DNA of 64,000 bases from contig NZ_JAOCCU010000004.1 of the NCBI RefSeq assembly GCF_029840635.1, positions 1-64,000 on the forward strand, read 5' to 3'. The stretch comes from Mitsuaria sp. GD03876. Its GTDB lineage: Bacteria; Pseudomonadota; Gammaproteobacteria; Burkholderiales; Burkholderiaceae_C. Of the stretch, positions 9,414 to 18,727 are shown piece by piece. Numbering within the stretch: position 1 is the first letter of the stretch; every line of letters starts with the position of its first letter. The position numbers and the translations under genes were made by a program. The notes below the pieces were generated by a model. That model was not told where the DNA came from. It was given only the letters and a program-made list of their open reading frames with translations, and did no database searches.

Positions 9414-9431
9414 GTGTGGAAGTCTTCACAC
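9414..9431. promoter_or_regulatory. Imperfect palindrome, candidate XRE operator
   Basis: GTGTGGAAGTCTTCACAC, with GTGTG and CACAC as outer arms and one or two central mismatches. It abuts the start codon of the XRE gene and lies 60 bp before the divergent membrane-protein gene. Confidence 0.35.
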
Positions 9432-9491
9432 CCATCGCCTATACGTCACCCGCTTTTAAGTCACAATCGCCACGCATTCAGTCAAGCGATC

Positions 9492-10076
9492 ATGAACTTC
9501 AAAGAAGCTGCGCTCGCCAATGGCCAGAGCATCCGCATTGCCACCATGTCGGGCACCGTGCTCGACCCCTCCGGCTCTACCGGCGCGCCACGCAAAAAGG
9601 GCGGATTCTGGTTGCTCGATAGCGAGGGCAAAGAGAGCTTCATGCGCTCCGCCGGCCTTGGCATCGCCGTTCGACCCGGCCACCGCGTCTCTCTCGTGTA
9701 CGGCGCTCCGTCTGCGCAGGTTGATGGCGTGATGTTTGGCGCGATGAATCACACGACCGGTGAAGTGGCCTGCGACATCATGGTGCTGGGGCAGTCACTT
9801 CGCAGTTGGCGACTGGATGTGGCCGAGGGGAAGAGCTTCTTGATCTGGGCATTCGCTCCTTGCCTCGTCCTGGCCCTGCTTGCTTTCGCCTCTCCCGCCA
9901 CGCGGCTGGACAACAGGATCTTCGCCGCCTTCTGGAGCGCCATCGGTGGGTTCATCCTCGGTAGCGTGGCCTGGTACTTTGTTGGCTTCCGAATTGGCCC
10001 ACAGGCGCGCCTCGGCGAGTTGGCAGCACAGATCAACGCGCTCGGGGTGGCGGCCCTCCAGCAGGCTGGCGATTGA
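9492..10076 (+). CDS. Hypothetical membrane protein
   Basis: 194 residues. The first 110 residues are soluble and beta-rich in appearance (GQSIRIATMSGTVLDPSG). Two hydrophobic helices follow at about 116-135 and 143-163, and a short soluble tail ends the chain. Not recognised. Its soluble front plus a C-terminal helix pair, and the divergent XRE gene, would fit an effector with a membrane module, but no known family could be assigned. Start: ATG 9492; an earlier in-frame ATG at 9327 overlaps the XRE gene. Confidence 0.5.
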   Translation: MNFKEAALANGQSIRIATMSGTVLDPSGSTGAPRKKGGFWLLDSEGKESFMRSAGLGIAVRPGHRVSLVYGAPSAQVDGVMFGAMNHTTGEVACDIMVLGQSLRSWRLDVAEGKSFLIWAFAPCLVLALLAFASPATRLDNRIFAAFWSAIGGFILGSVAWYFVGFRIGPQARLGELAAQINALGVAALQQAGD

Positions 10077-10297
10077 ACCTTTCGTGTGCTGCCGTGGCAC
10101 GCGCCGTTGAGTCAGCGCGGCTCTCGAGCTTCCGCAGTGGTGATTGCGTGATCGACCAGCCAGCCTGGGAAGGGGACTCGATGATCAGCTGTCTCGGGCC
10201 ACGTTGCCTGAGTTCAGCGGCACGGAGCGATCATGTCCGGTGAAACGCGGGCCAACCTCCAGACTGCCTGGACACTGAAAAGTTGCGTGTCGCGCCT

Positions 10298-10639
10298 TCA
10301 ACCTTTGCTGCGATCCTTCGTCGGCGAGCGCGTCGGTTTCGCCGAACTGTGAGCTTCTCCCTTGCCGGAGATCCGCTTGGCAGCAACGCTCTCGACCTTG
10401 ATCGACGTCGCCTTACCCAGCAGCGTGGGGTTTTCGGTTGGCCGCCGGAACGCCGGCCTGCGGGCGCCAGCTCCCGAGGAGGTACCGCCCTTCTCGGCGC
10501 CTTCTTGAATCCGTCCACCCGCGGCTGAGCGCGCGGTATCGACCCCTGGCCGTGGCGCGCCTTTGAGCTTCAGGTGAAGCTCGCAGTAGTTGGCACCGTC
10601 CATGGCGTCCAGCGCGCAGGTTTTGTTTGAGCAGCGCAT
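10298..10639 (-). CDS. Small Cys/His protein at the end of the ietAS-like operon
   Basis: 113 residues. The N-terminus MRCSNKTCALDAMDGANYCE followed by LHLK has three Cys and one His spaced like a small zinc knuckle; the rest is basic, Ser/Thr/Lys-rich and probably disordered. A GGGGAGGA ribosome binding site precedes the ATG. It begins 22 bp after the membrane-protein gene and so closes a five-gene minus-strand operon. Not recognised; whether it belongs functionally to the operon is unknown. Confidence 0.5.
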   Translation of the reverse strand: MRCSNKTCALDAMDGANYCELHLKLKGAPRPGVDTARSAAGGRIQEGAEKGGTSSGAGARRPAFRRPTENPTLLGKATSIKVESVAAKRISGKGEAHSSAKPTRSPTKDRSKG

Positions 10640-10661
10640 CTTGTCCTCCCCGAAATTCTCT

Positions 10662-11198
10662 TCAGTTGCCGGTTCGGCCGTAGATCATCAGAAGCACCAG
10701 CGGCACGCAAAAGCCCGCTGCGCTGCACAGCGTCAGCAGGCAGTGGTTGAGCAGCTGGCGCTTGTTGACGAGAGCCGACCTTGTCTCGTTGCACGCACCC
10801 GTCCAGCGCTTGATCGCGGCTTGGATCATCCGCTCCCGCCGCAGCTGGAGCTCGGCCGAGTCCGCACTCGCACCCAGCAGGTCATCGATCTCGTCGATGC
10901 CTTCTGAACTCAGATACGGGGACGAAACATCGGTGATCCAGATGGCGCTCAAGGCGAAGACGATGCCGGCGATCAGGAGCGCCACGATCGTGAGCAAGAT
11001 CACATGCTCCGCCGTGCTCGCTCCTTTGAGCTGCCCCACATACGCGAACGCACCGGCAAGAAAGACCCCAGCCAGGGCGGCGATCGGCTGGGCCTTGGAT
11101 TCAACGACCTTCCAAGAGTCCCACAGTTCGGCGTACTCTGCCTTGAGCTCGGCCAATGACTCCCGCCTCAAATCGATGCGAGTCTGGAGGTCGATCAT
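10662..11198 (-). CDS. Three-helix membrane protein in the ietAS-like operon
   Basis: 178 residues. An N-terminal amphipathic stretch (LRRESLAELKAEYAELWDSW) leads into hydrophobic helices at about 39-58, 65-87 and 150-172, with a cytosolic segment between the second and third that contains charged helices. The layout is like small membrane effectors found beside nucleotide-signalling and other defence genes, but no family was identified with certainty. Its ATG (11198) lies 2 bp past the stop of the DUF3223 gene, so the two are translationally linked. Confidence 0.6.
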   Translation of the reverse strand: MIDLQTRIDLRRESLAELKAEYAELWDSWKVVESKAQPIAALAGVFLAGAFAYVGQLKGASTAEHVILLTIVALLIAGIVFALSAIWITDVSSPYLSSEGIDEIDDLLGASADSAELQLRRERMIQAAIKRWTGACNETRSALVNKRQLLNHCLLTLCSAAGFCVPLVLLMIYGRTGN

Positions 11199-11200
11199 GA

Positions 11201-11524
11201 TCAGGACCTGACGGCTTTGATGAAGCTGAAGTCGTCAGAACTCCCATCGGCACGGTGCACGAAGAAGCATGGCCGCGTGAATCCCTCGCCGCGGCATTGC
11301 CCCTTGGCAAAGCGCTCCACGCCGATGCCGATCTTCGTCTCCTGACCTTGCGGCACATCCCGGTCGTAGTGCTGGAGCAAGGCCAACAGGTCGTCGTGGT
11401 CGGTGCCTTGTGGGACCGTCTCGTCTACCTTGTAGCGTCCCAGCATCTCCGTGAAGTGCGCGATGGCCTCCTGGCGCGTCGACCAACTTCTTCCGTTGGC
11501 CAGGCTGAAGGGTTTCTTAGCCAT
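11201..11524 (-). CDS. DUF3223 (DCL-like) protein
   Basis: 107 residues matching the small DUF3223 family: KPFSLANGRSWSTRQEAIAH near the start, a central DHDDLLALLQHYDRD helix, KIGIGVERFAKG, and a C-terminal FFVHRADGSSDDFS. The plant relatives (DCL domain) act in rRNA processing and plastid development; bacterial members have no settled role. Its ATG lies inside the end of the subtilase gene (8-bp overlap, 11517-11524), so it is part of the same operon. The overlap argues that DUF3223 is a component of, or passenger in, this protease module. Confidence 0.75.
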   Translation of the reverse strand: MAKKPFSLANGRSWSTRQEAIAHFTEMLGRYKVDETVPQGTDHDDLLALLQHYDRDVPQGQETKIGIGVERFAKGQCRGEGFTRPCFFVHRADGSSDDFSFIKAVRS

Positions 11525-13739
11525 TGCGCGTCCTCACCGGCACCACGAGCTTCGGTCGGATGGGCACGAGATGGCTGGCATACGAGCGAAGGATGTCGTT
11601 GTAGAGATCCGGATGTTTCGGCGCCTTGACCGTCAGCACGAGGGCGTAGGGAATCTTCGGCGGCTGCTTTGCGGTGCCGCCCGCCGTCCGCGCGTTGTAA
11701 TGGATGTCGAACACCGGCTGGTCGAGGCTGCTGCCCAATTTGCCGACCTTGTTGTGCATCACGGTTTCCCACTTGCCTTGGTCGGCGCGCAGTTCATGCT
11801 CGGTCGCGTATTTCGCGCGGGCGAAGAACGAGTGGGTTTCCGCCGCCTGCTTGCCTTCCTTGACGTTCGTCAAATTCGGCCGGAAAACAACCTCCAGACC
11901 GGCGCGCGTGTATGAGGCCGAGTCCTGCGGATCCGTTGGGGATGCGTAGCAGAAGGTCGCCGAGAGTTCGATGCGCCCCTTCAGGCCACCCGCCGGGATC
12001 GGCAGCGCGGCGCGCAGGTATTTGCCCGGCTTGAGCTCACCTTGATAGACGACGCGTGCAACCCCATCCGGGCAGGAAATGATGTCCATGAGGTCTTCAG
12101 GAATCTTGCCCCAGCCGACCTCGCCCACGTCGTGCTCGCTCGGATCCGCGGCGTGAACCAGCAGCGCTTTGATGGCGAGCGTCGACAACGCGTTGCCCAG
12201 CACGGCGCGCACTCCGACGGCGTTGCGCAGCAGGTAGGGCGCCGCGAAGCTGGTGCCGAACTCAGGCACCAAGGTTGGCCGCGATCCGCGCGTGAGGACG
12301 TGGAAATATCGCTCCGCGCCGCCGCCGAAGGCGAGCAGATCCGGCTTGATCACGCCGGGGCTGCGACCCGGCCCGATTGCACTGTAAGGAGCGCGAGCCC
12401 AGCCTGCGGAAGGACTATCCGCCGCACCGACAGCAATAGCGTTGACGCAGTCCGACGGAACCTGGATCCGTGCCTCAGCCGCGTCCTCGTCTTCACCGGT
12501 GTTGCCCACCGCAACGGTCATGAAGGTCTTCCCGTCGCTCAGAAGGTCGTCGATCACGGACGTCCAAGCGTGCACCTCGTCATCCTCGACGGGCAACGCC
12601 GGTCCCAAGCTCAGGTTGATGAATTCATAGGCGCCGGAGAGCAGGACTTCTTCCACGAACTTCAGCGAGCGATACAGCTCCAGCGGATCCTGTTTCACAT
12701 CGTCGACGACCCGCAGGTGATCGATGTACGAGTACGGTGCGGGTCCGATCCCGGAAGGCTGCAGTGGGCCAAACAGGAACGACGAGCTGACGTTGAGCCC
12801 ATGCTCCATGCCATCGGAGGTGCTCTTGGCCTTTTCATCCATCAGGCGGTAGTTGCGAACCCATCGACCGATGGGGTGGGAGTCCGGCAGCCCACCGTCG
12901 AGGATGGCGACACGGGGCTCGGCGGACAGCGGCTCGTCGTTGGGAAGCTCGCAGTGCAGACGAGCGGATCCCGCCCGAGCCTCTCGCCGGATGCTACGCA
13001 ACACGGGCATCGGACGGATCACACGGACGAAAGAGAACTCTGCGAGCTGCTGAATCTGGGCCTGCGTGCCGCGCACGGGCACGAACCAGAGGTTGCTCGC
13101 GTTGAAGGTCAGGTCATCCTCGATCTCGACACCGAGCTCAGAGGCGAAGGCCTCGAAGCATCGTTCGATGAGCTGGGTGGAGTCGTTCGGGATCAGGTGC
13201 AGACCTACCTCGTAGGTCCTCACCTTGTCCGATCGTGCATTCCCCATCACCCCCCGCAACCGCTCGGCCGATCGGAATGGCGCGACGGTTTCCAGGTGCG
13301 CAAAGTCCAACGCCTCTTCCGTTCCAGCCTGCAGCGTCTGCGCCCACTGGTTCAATTGGGTGAGCGTGTTGCGCTTGGCAGCGACGAAGATCTCCGTGGT
13401 CGAGGTTTCGTGAGGCTCAACCTTGCGCTTCCAGGCCTCGGGCACCAGGCGGACGGCACGGCTCCCCACCGACACCATGCCCAGCACGCTGAACATGTGC
13501 TTGGGGAAGTAGGAACGCGCGATGTAGGAAGGGTTGAGCGTGAACCTGGCGACCGTGATGTCTTCGGGGCAGGCCTGCGCAGGAAGCGCCGCCACCGACT
13601 CGGCCAGGGCGCCGAGCTTCTCGCTCAACCGCTCGCGCGCCCGGTCGAGCGAATACACCTCAGCCTTGTCGATGTTGCGCGATGGACCCGTGATGGTCTG
13701 AGTCAGCGCTTCTCCGTGTCCGATCAGAAAATTCGGCAT
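11517..13739 (-). CDS. ietS: Subtilisin-like serine protease, IetS-like
   Basis: 740 residues. The N-terminal 270 residues are a family-specific domain. The S8 peptidase core follows, with Asp281 in RVAILDGG, His313 in MEHGLNVSS, the oxyanion Asn412 in AVGNTG and the nucleophile Ser497 in EFGTSFAAPY, so the triad is intact. A C-terminal beta-rich region of about 200 residues completes it. There is no signal peptide, so it acts in the cytoplasm. It starts 29 bp after an AAA+ ATPase gene, the pairing described as the anti-phage IetAS system (ATPase plus subtilase). The likely job is conditional proteolysis triggered through the ATPase; target unknown. Assignment to IetS is by architecture, not by alignment. 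Confidence 0.8.
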   Translation of the reverse strand: MPNFLIGHGEALTQTITGPSRNIDKAEVYSLDRARERLSEKLGALAESVAALPAQACPEDITVARFTLNPSYIARSYFPKHMFSVLGMVSVGSRAVRLVPEAWKRKVEPHETSTTEIFVAAKRNTLTQLNQWAQTLQAGTEEALDFAHLETVAPFRSAERLRGVMGNARSDKVRTYEVGLHLIPNDSTQLIERCFEAFASELGVEIEDDLTFNASNLWFVPVRGTQAQIQQLAEFSFVRVIRPMPVLRSIRREARAGSARLHCELPNDEPLSAEPRVAILDGGLPDSHPIGRWVRNYRLMDEKAKSTSDGMEHGLNVSSSFLFGPLQPSGIGPAPYSYIDHLRVVDDVKQDPLELYRSLKFVEEVLLSGAYEFINLSLGPALPVEDDEVHAWTSVIDDLLSDGKTFMTVAVGNTGEDEDAAEARIQVPSDCVNAIAVGAADSPSAGWARAPYSAIGPGRSPGVIKPDLLAFGGGAERYFHVLTRGSRPTLVPEFGTSFAAPYLLRNAVGVRAVLGNALSTLAIKALLVHAADPSEHDVGEVGWGKIPEDLMDIISCPDGVARVVYQGELKPGKYLRAALPIPAGGLKGRIELSATFCYASPTDPQDSASYTRAGLEVVFRPNLTNVKEGKQAAETHSFFARAKYATEHELRADQGKWETVMHNKVGKLGSSLDQPVFDIHYNARTAGGTAKQPPKIPYALVLTVKAPKHPDLYNDILRSYASHLVPIRPKLVVPVRTRNG

Positions 13740-13768
13740 CTACTCACCCTCCCTGGTGTTACCCGTCT

Positions 13769-14920
13769 TTAAGGATTTGCGGTCCTACTCCGTATCGTGT
13801 CGCGGCTCACACCGGTCAGGTCTGAGGCAGCATGCTGCGAGAACTTGCCGACCTTGACCAAGTCGACAGCCAACAGAATTCGATCGGCGTGCTCCATCGT
13901 GCCGGCCTTGCTGGCAACGAGGTGGCGCACGACGTCCTCAACTTTCCCTGTCCCCAGAGCCAAAGCCCGGCGAAGACGATTCAAGTCGCGCTCGATGTCG
14001 CTGTATGAATCGCCGCGGTACATCAGGGCCAGGGTGGTCACCCACTTCTTAAGGTAGGTCGCGTCAGCGCCAAGGAAGCGTTGAACCGCTTGCTCCACAT
14101 CCTTGGGTGAGGGGGCTGGAAACTCCACGACCAACTCAAACCGACGCCACATGGCCGGGTCGATCAGTTCTGGATGGTTTGTCGCAGCCAACAGCAGCCC
14201 GGTGCTTGGCCACTCGTCAATCTCCTGCAAGATGACGGTCACCAACCGTTTGAGTTCTCCCACATCTGCGTCGTCGCTTCGGCGCTTGGCGATCGCATCG
14301 ATCTCATCCAGCAGCAAGACGCAAGGGATGCGCTTGGCGTAGTCGAGCGCAGATCGCAGATTCGTCCCGCTACGGCCAAGCAAGCTGCTCATCACCGCAG
14401 TGAGATCCAGGATCAACAGAGGCACATTGAGTTGCTGAGCTAGCCATCTCGCAGTAATCGTCTTGCCCACGCCGGGCGGACCGACAAAGACCGCGGAACG
14501 GGTAGGTTGCAGCCCCTTCTGCGCCAGTTGCGCGCTTAGTCGTCGCTCATTGACAAGCTGCTCCAGACTGGAGCGAATCTCTTCACCGTGGATGGGTGCG
14601 ATGTCGGTCTGTTCAGGCGCGAACACCTTGAACAGTGAGAGCCGCGACTCCTCGTCCACAGGCACGCCTGTCGACGCATCTGGCGCAGCCGCGGAGCCAC
14701 GCCGAAAAGGTGTCGCCGCTGGCGCAGCAGGTCTAGTCTTGAGAACAGTTTCGAGCTGGCTGGCGGCGTCCGGATGCGAGGAACGCAGCTTTCTGATCAT
14801 GCGTGCGACGTACAGACGCAGATCGTCCTCACGCTCGGTGAGCGCAAGTTTCGTGACGTGGACTAGCTGGTCTAGCATCGCACCGATTTCGTCCACTGAT
14901 TTCATAACTTGTTGATTCAC
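13769..14920 (-). CDS. ietA: AAA+ ATPase, IetA-like
   Basis: 383 residues. The first 140 residues are helical and linker-like. The AAA+ core has Walker A GPPGVGKT (147-154), Walker B VLLLDEID (residues 201-208), a sensor-1 Asn in AATNHPELID, an Arg finger region in PAMWRRFELV, and a C-terminal helical lid ending in a helix-turn-helix-like SDLTGVSRDTIRSR. It heads a minus-strand operon with the subtilase, DUF3223, membrane and Cys/His genes. In IetAS the ATPase is thought to regulate the protease. The start is the GTG at 14920; the ATG at 14905 is an alternative, and neither has a clear ribosome binding site. Confidence 0.8.
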   Translation of the reverse strand: MNQQVMKSVDEIGAMLDQLVHVTKLALTEREDDLRLYVARMIRKLRSSHPDAASQLETVLKTRPAAPAATPFRRGSAAAPDASTGVPVDEESRLSLFKVFAPEQTDIAPIHGEEIRSSLEQLVNERRLSAQLAQKGLQPTRSAVFVGPPGVGKTITARWLAQQLNVPLLILDLTAVMSSLLGRSGTNLRSALDYAKRIPCVLLLDEIDAIAKRRSDDADVGELKRLVTVILQEIDEWPSTGLLLAATNHPELIDPAMWRRFELVVEFPAPSPKDVEQAVQRFLGADATYLKKWVTTLALMYRGDSYSDIERDLNRLRRALALGTGKVEDVVRHLVASKAGTMEHADRILLAVDLVKVGKFSQHAASDLTGVSRDTIRSRTANP

Positions 14921-15477
14921 AGTGGTTTTTCTACTTAGATTAATGGACTACTGGTTATTCTCTCAGGGTTTGATGGTTCTGTCACCTGCCGTGATGTCAC
15001 GTGAGCGCATGACGTGTCCGGCGAGGCGTTGCTGACCGCGCGCTGCCTGCTCACGACGAGCTCAGCCAACAGCGCTCTGTGCTTGCCTCGCAAGCGAAGA
15101 GCTAGCGGCACCCCACGCGCGGCCCTACGACTCGACATGAGATGAACGTTGAGAGACTGCCGAAGCGTCTGCTGGCTGCCTCACGAGTTCCGTGCGGAAG
15201 ACCAACCCAGCGGGTGTTGCCCAGCCTGCCTCCGCACCCTCGCACCCCTCATGTAGGTGCCGCGGCCAAACAGATGTCGGGATTGGCCGACCGAATACGT
15301 TTCTCCTTAGGGGAGAACGTTTGAGGCCGCGCCCGTGGTCGTTGCACAGCGTCAGGCAGCCACATCGACTTGCGAGTTTCATGGTCTCAGCGTATCTGCG
15401 CTGTGGTCGACCAGAAGACGGGCAAGGCTCGCCCGTCGGGTCGGCAACTATGAAGAAAACAAGTCTGGAGGAGACCT
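14921..15477. other. Intergenic region between two divergent defence-like genes
   Basis: About 550 bp. Short open frames here lack ribosome binding sites and domain signals. It must hold the promoters of the ietA-headed operon (left) and of the metallophosphoesterase gene (right). An AT-rich patch at about 14925-14960 is the best place for the left promoter. Nothing else recognised. Confidence 0.4.
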
Positions 15478-18400
15478 ATGTCTGGCGATTCCGCCCCCGG
15501 CACGGCGGCCCGTGTGCTTTTGATTCAGATCTCGGACATCCACTTCTTTGAGCCTACCGATGCGGTGCTCAAGCGCACTGCCGAGATAGCGGCTGCGGTG
15601 CAACCTCTGTTGCCGCTGGCCACGCGCGTGGTACTGATCGTGACGGGCGATATCGCCCAGTCTGGAAAGTCGACTGAGTACGACCTAGCGACGGGTTTCA
15701 TCCACAGCATCGCCGCCGACATCGAAAGTCGCCATGGTCGGCCGCCAGAAGTCATCACCGTACCTGGCAACCATGACGCGGACTTCGAATCACCACGAGC
15801 GCGGATTCGCACGCTCGTTCTGAACACGCTCAAGTCCGGGCATGCATCGAATATCGAGCTGACAGACGTCGAAGAATGTGTGAGTGTGTTCGACGCTTAC
15901 GAAGACTTCGCCAAGAAGGTCGAGACTGGGAGCGCGATCAAGCACTCCCCGATCTGGCGAACCTTCGAGATCGACGTCGGCGGGAAGTCGCTCCATGTGC
16001 ATTGTGTCAACAATGCCTGGAGCTGCGAGCTTCGCACCGCACCCGGGAGCCTGGGGTTCCCGACCAAGCTTCATCAGCAGTGTGCGGATCCCACCGGAGC
16101 ACTTCGGATCCTGCTGATGCACCATCCAGCACACTGGATCTCCTCGCATCAGTATCGCGAGTTCCGTCGCTTCACTCGAGAGTGTGCAGAGATCTGCTTT
16201 ACAGGGCACGAGCACGAGAGCAACGCAGGTGCCAATCGGGACAGCGAAACGGGCCTGACGGCATATGTGGAGGGCGCCGTCCTTCAGGATCGGCACAACT
16301 CGAACGTGTCTGGCTTCAACGCTTCGCTGATCGACTTCGAGGCGAACAACATTGAGACCACCGAATTCGCGTGGAACGGCACAGCGTATCTCGCTACGCG
16401 CCAACCGTTGACCTTGTCACTGCCGAACAAGGCCAACGTGGTGAACCTGAACCCCGAGTGGCAGGACTTCATCAGTGACCTAGGGTCCAACGTCTCCCAT
16501 CAAGGGCGCGAGCACGTCGACCTGGCTGACCTGTACGTGTACCCCGAGCTGGAGCAGCAAGACGACAGCGAAGAGAACCCGCTTATCGTTTCGAGCAAGG
16601 AACTCTCCAAGGAGCTTGCATCACCCACGGCGTCGACGCTCGTCAAGGGCGAACAAAGCAGCGGCAAAACCGCGCTGCTGAAACGCCTGTACGCCGATGC
16701 CTTGGAGCGCGAGCTCTACCCGGTCTATATCAACGGCCGGTCGATGAAGAGCTCATCCGACCGAGATCTCAAACGCCTGCTCGAACGCTCCATCAACGAT
16801 CAATACGCTCCCGACTCTGCGAGCAAAGTGCTTCAAGCCAAGCCCGAGCAGCGCATCCTCTTGCTCGACAACTTGGATCGTTGTGAGTTCCCGGACCGCT
16901 ATATGTCCGACGTGCTCAAATTTTTCGACAAGCAGTTTTTGAAGATCATCGCGACGGTCGACCCCGCCTTCGACCTGAAGGAAGCGTTGTTGACCGCGGA
17001 CTTCAGCTCGCTGCGCAGCTTTGTGCAGATGCAGCTGCTCGAGTTCGGATTCCGGTTGCGCTTCCAGTTGGTGTCCAAGTGGTTCGGTCTGGACGATCGG
17101 ACGAAGCGATCAGAACAAGAGGCCCAACACGCGGACAAGATCATCTCCAGGGTGGTAGGACGTGGCCTAGTCCCTTCGTTCCCCATCTACGTCCTGATCC
17201 TGCTGCAGAGCATCGAAGTCGGGCGAGCTGGGGAACTCGAGAACAGCGCGCTGGGTCACTACTACGAGTACATGATCCTGCAGGCGCTGGAGCCGCGCGT
17301 TCGACAGGAGCATGTGCACGAGATCTTGAACTACTGCTCGCAGTTCGCGTGGTTCCTTCACTCCGTCAAGAAGGAGAAGGTGTCCGACAAGGAGCTTCGC
17401 AGCTTCCATGCCGCCTTTGAGACCAAGTTCGATCTGGAGCTCAAGTTTGAAGATCGCAAGCGCATGTTGCTCGACGCCGATCTATTCATTGAGCTGGGTG
17501 ACGAGGTCGGGTTCCGCTACCCATACAGCTACTTCTTCTTCCTTGGCCGCTACCTCGCCAAGAATTTGCAGAATGAAGAAACGCTCGGCTTCATCAAGCG
17601 CTGCTGCCAGAACCTGCATGTGCGCGAGAACGGCAACGCCATGCTGTTCCTGGCCCACCACAGCAACGATCAGTTCGTTTTCGATGCGCTGCGGGAGGCA
17701 GTTGACTCTCGGTTCGCAGAAACGGCCCCGCTTCAGTTCCAGCAGGACACTGAGGCACTGGACAAGATGGTCGACAAGGCGCCAGTACTTGTCTTCAACG
17801 AAGCGCACACCCAGGTTGGACGGGAGAAGGCGCAGGTGGAGGACCACGATATCGAGCAGACCTTTGATGACGCCGCCAACGGCGGACTCGAGTCGGGGAT
17901 CGCATCCGATGAGCAACGCCAGGCGCTACAGCTCCTGGCCGAAGTCAACGGCTTGATCAAGGGCATCGAGCTGTTGGGCATGGCAATGAAGGCCAATTTC
18001 GGAACGATCGACACGGACGCGAAGCAAAAGCTCATCGACTCACTCTTCAAGGGAGGCCTGCGTGGACTGCGCGTGTTCGTGGAGGCCTTCTCCGAGGTGC
18101 CCGACCACATCATTGCGGAACTCGGCGCGGCGATCCAAGAACTCAGCTCGACAAACACGATCGACCGGGAACGCGCCGTCAAGGTTCGGATCTTTCAGGT
18201 GATCGGACGCTTCTCGTTCTGGTTCATTCGCCGCATTGGTTCGGCCGTGGGTTCCAAGAGCATGGCGCCAGCTATCAAGCGGTATGTCGACAGCAACGAC
18301 ACCATCGCCAACCAGTTGGTAGCCATGAGCAGTTCGTTGGAGACGCCGGGCCGCATTCCCTTCGACGAGCTGCAGGCCCTCAACAGCCGCGTATCTAAGC

Positions 18401-18570
18401 AGGCGTTTGCACAAAGCGTCCTGCGCTACATCGTGTTCACTCGGATTCACATGTACAAGACCTCCGAGGCGGAGAAGCAACAGGTCTTCCAAGAGTTGGA
18501 GATCCAGATCTCTACCCAACACGTCATTGACTACAAGACGCGCAAAGCCAAGAGACTGACCAAGACCTAG
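15478..18570 (+). CDS. Metallophosphoesterase fused to STAND-like P-loop NTPase
   Basis: 1030 residues. Residues about 12-310 are a calcineurin-like phosphoesterase with all metal motifs: D20-x-H22, GD at 57-58, GNHD at 97-100, MHHP at 214-217 and GHEHE at 243-247. Residues about 370-560 hold an NTPase with Walker A GEQSSGKT (391-398) and Walker B-like LLLDNLD (461-467), as in STAND/KAP-type ATPases. The remaining 450 residues are helical and unrecognised, the usual place for a sensor. An effector-NTPase-sensor order is the plan of Avs and other NLR-like immune proteins. GGAGGAG sits just before the ATG. It stands alone, divergent from the IetAS-like operon. Confidence 0.8.
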   Translation: MSGDSAPGTAARVLLIQISDIHFFEPTDAVLKRTAEIAAAVQPLLPLATRVVLIVTGDIAQSGKSTEYDLATGFIHSIAADIESRHGRPPEVITVPGNHDADFESPRARIRTLVLNTLKSGHASNIELTDVEECVSVFDAYEDFAKKVETGSAIKHSPIWRTFEIDVGGKSLHVHCVNNAWSCELRTAPGSLGFPTKLHQQCADPTGALRILLMHHPAHWISSHQYREFRRFTRECAEICFTGHEHESNAGANRDSETGLTAYVEGAVLQDRHNSNVSGFNASLIDFEANNIETTEFAWNGTAYLATRQPLTLSLPNKANVVNLNPEWQDFISDLGSNVSHQGREHVDLADLYVYPELEQQDDSEENPLIVSSKELSKELASPTASTLVKGEQSSGKTALLKRLYADALERELYPVYINGRSMKSSSDRDLKRLLERSINDQYAPDSASKVLQAKPEQRILLLDNLDRCEFPDRYMSDVLKFFDKQFLKIIATVDPAFDLKEALLTADFSSLRSFVQMQLLEFGFRLRFQLVSKWFGLDDRTKRSEQEAQHADKIISRVVGRGLVPSFPIYVLILLQSIEVGRAGELENSALGHYYEYMILQALEPRVRQEHVHEILNYCSQFAWFLHSVKKEKVSDKELRSFHAAFETKFDLELKFEDRKRMLLDADLFIELGDEVGFRYPYSYFFFLGRYLAKNLQNEETLGFIKRCCQNLHVRENGNAMLFLAHHSNDQFVFDALREAVDSRFAETAPLQFQQDTEALDKMVDKAPVLVFNEAHTQVGREKAQVEDHDIEQTFDDAANGGLESGIASDEQRQALQLLAEVNGLIKGIELLGMAMKANFGTIDTDAKQKLIDSLFKGGLRGLRVFVEAFSEVPDHIIAELGAAIQELSSTNTIDRERAVKVRIFQVIGRFSFWFIRRIGSAVGSKSMAPAIKRYVDSNDTIANQLVAMSSSLETPGRIPFDELQALNSRVSKQAFAQSVLRYIVFTRIHMYKTSEAEKQQVFQELEIQISTQHVIDYKTRKAKRLTKT

Positions 18571-18727
18571 ATTGGCTGGCTCAAGATCGAGGACGAAGTC
18601 GCGGGCGGCTTCGCTCCTCGAGGGGTGGGCGGGCTCCAGAACGCCACCGCTGGCGACGTGGGAGGTCCAACCGGCTCTCCGTGGTCAAACCGCGCTTTCA
18701 TATCCCAGGCCGCGCGGGATCCACACC

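Noticed and set aside
12042-13772. A 576-codon open frame opposite the subtilase gene
   Set aside because: Composition is that of an antisense shadow; the minus strand holds the protease with an intact catalytic triad.
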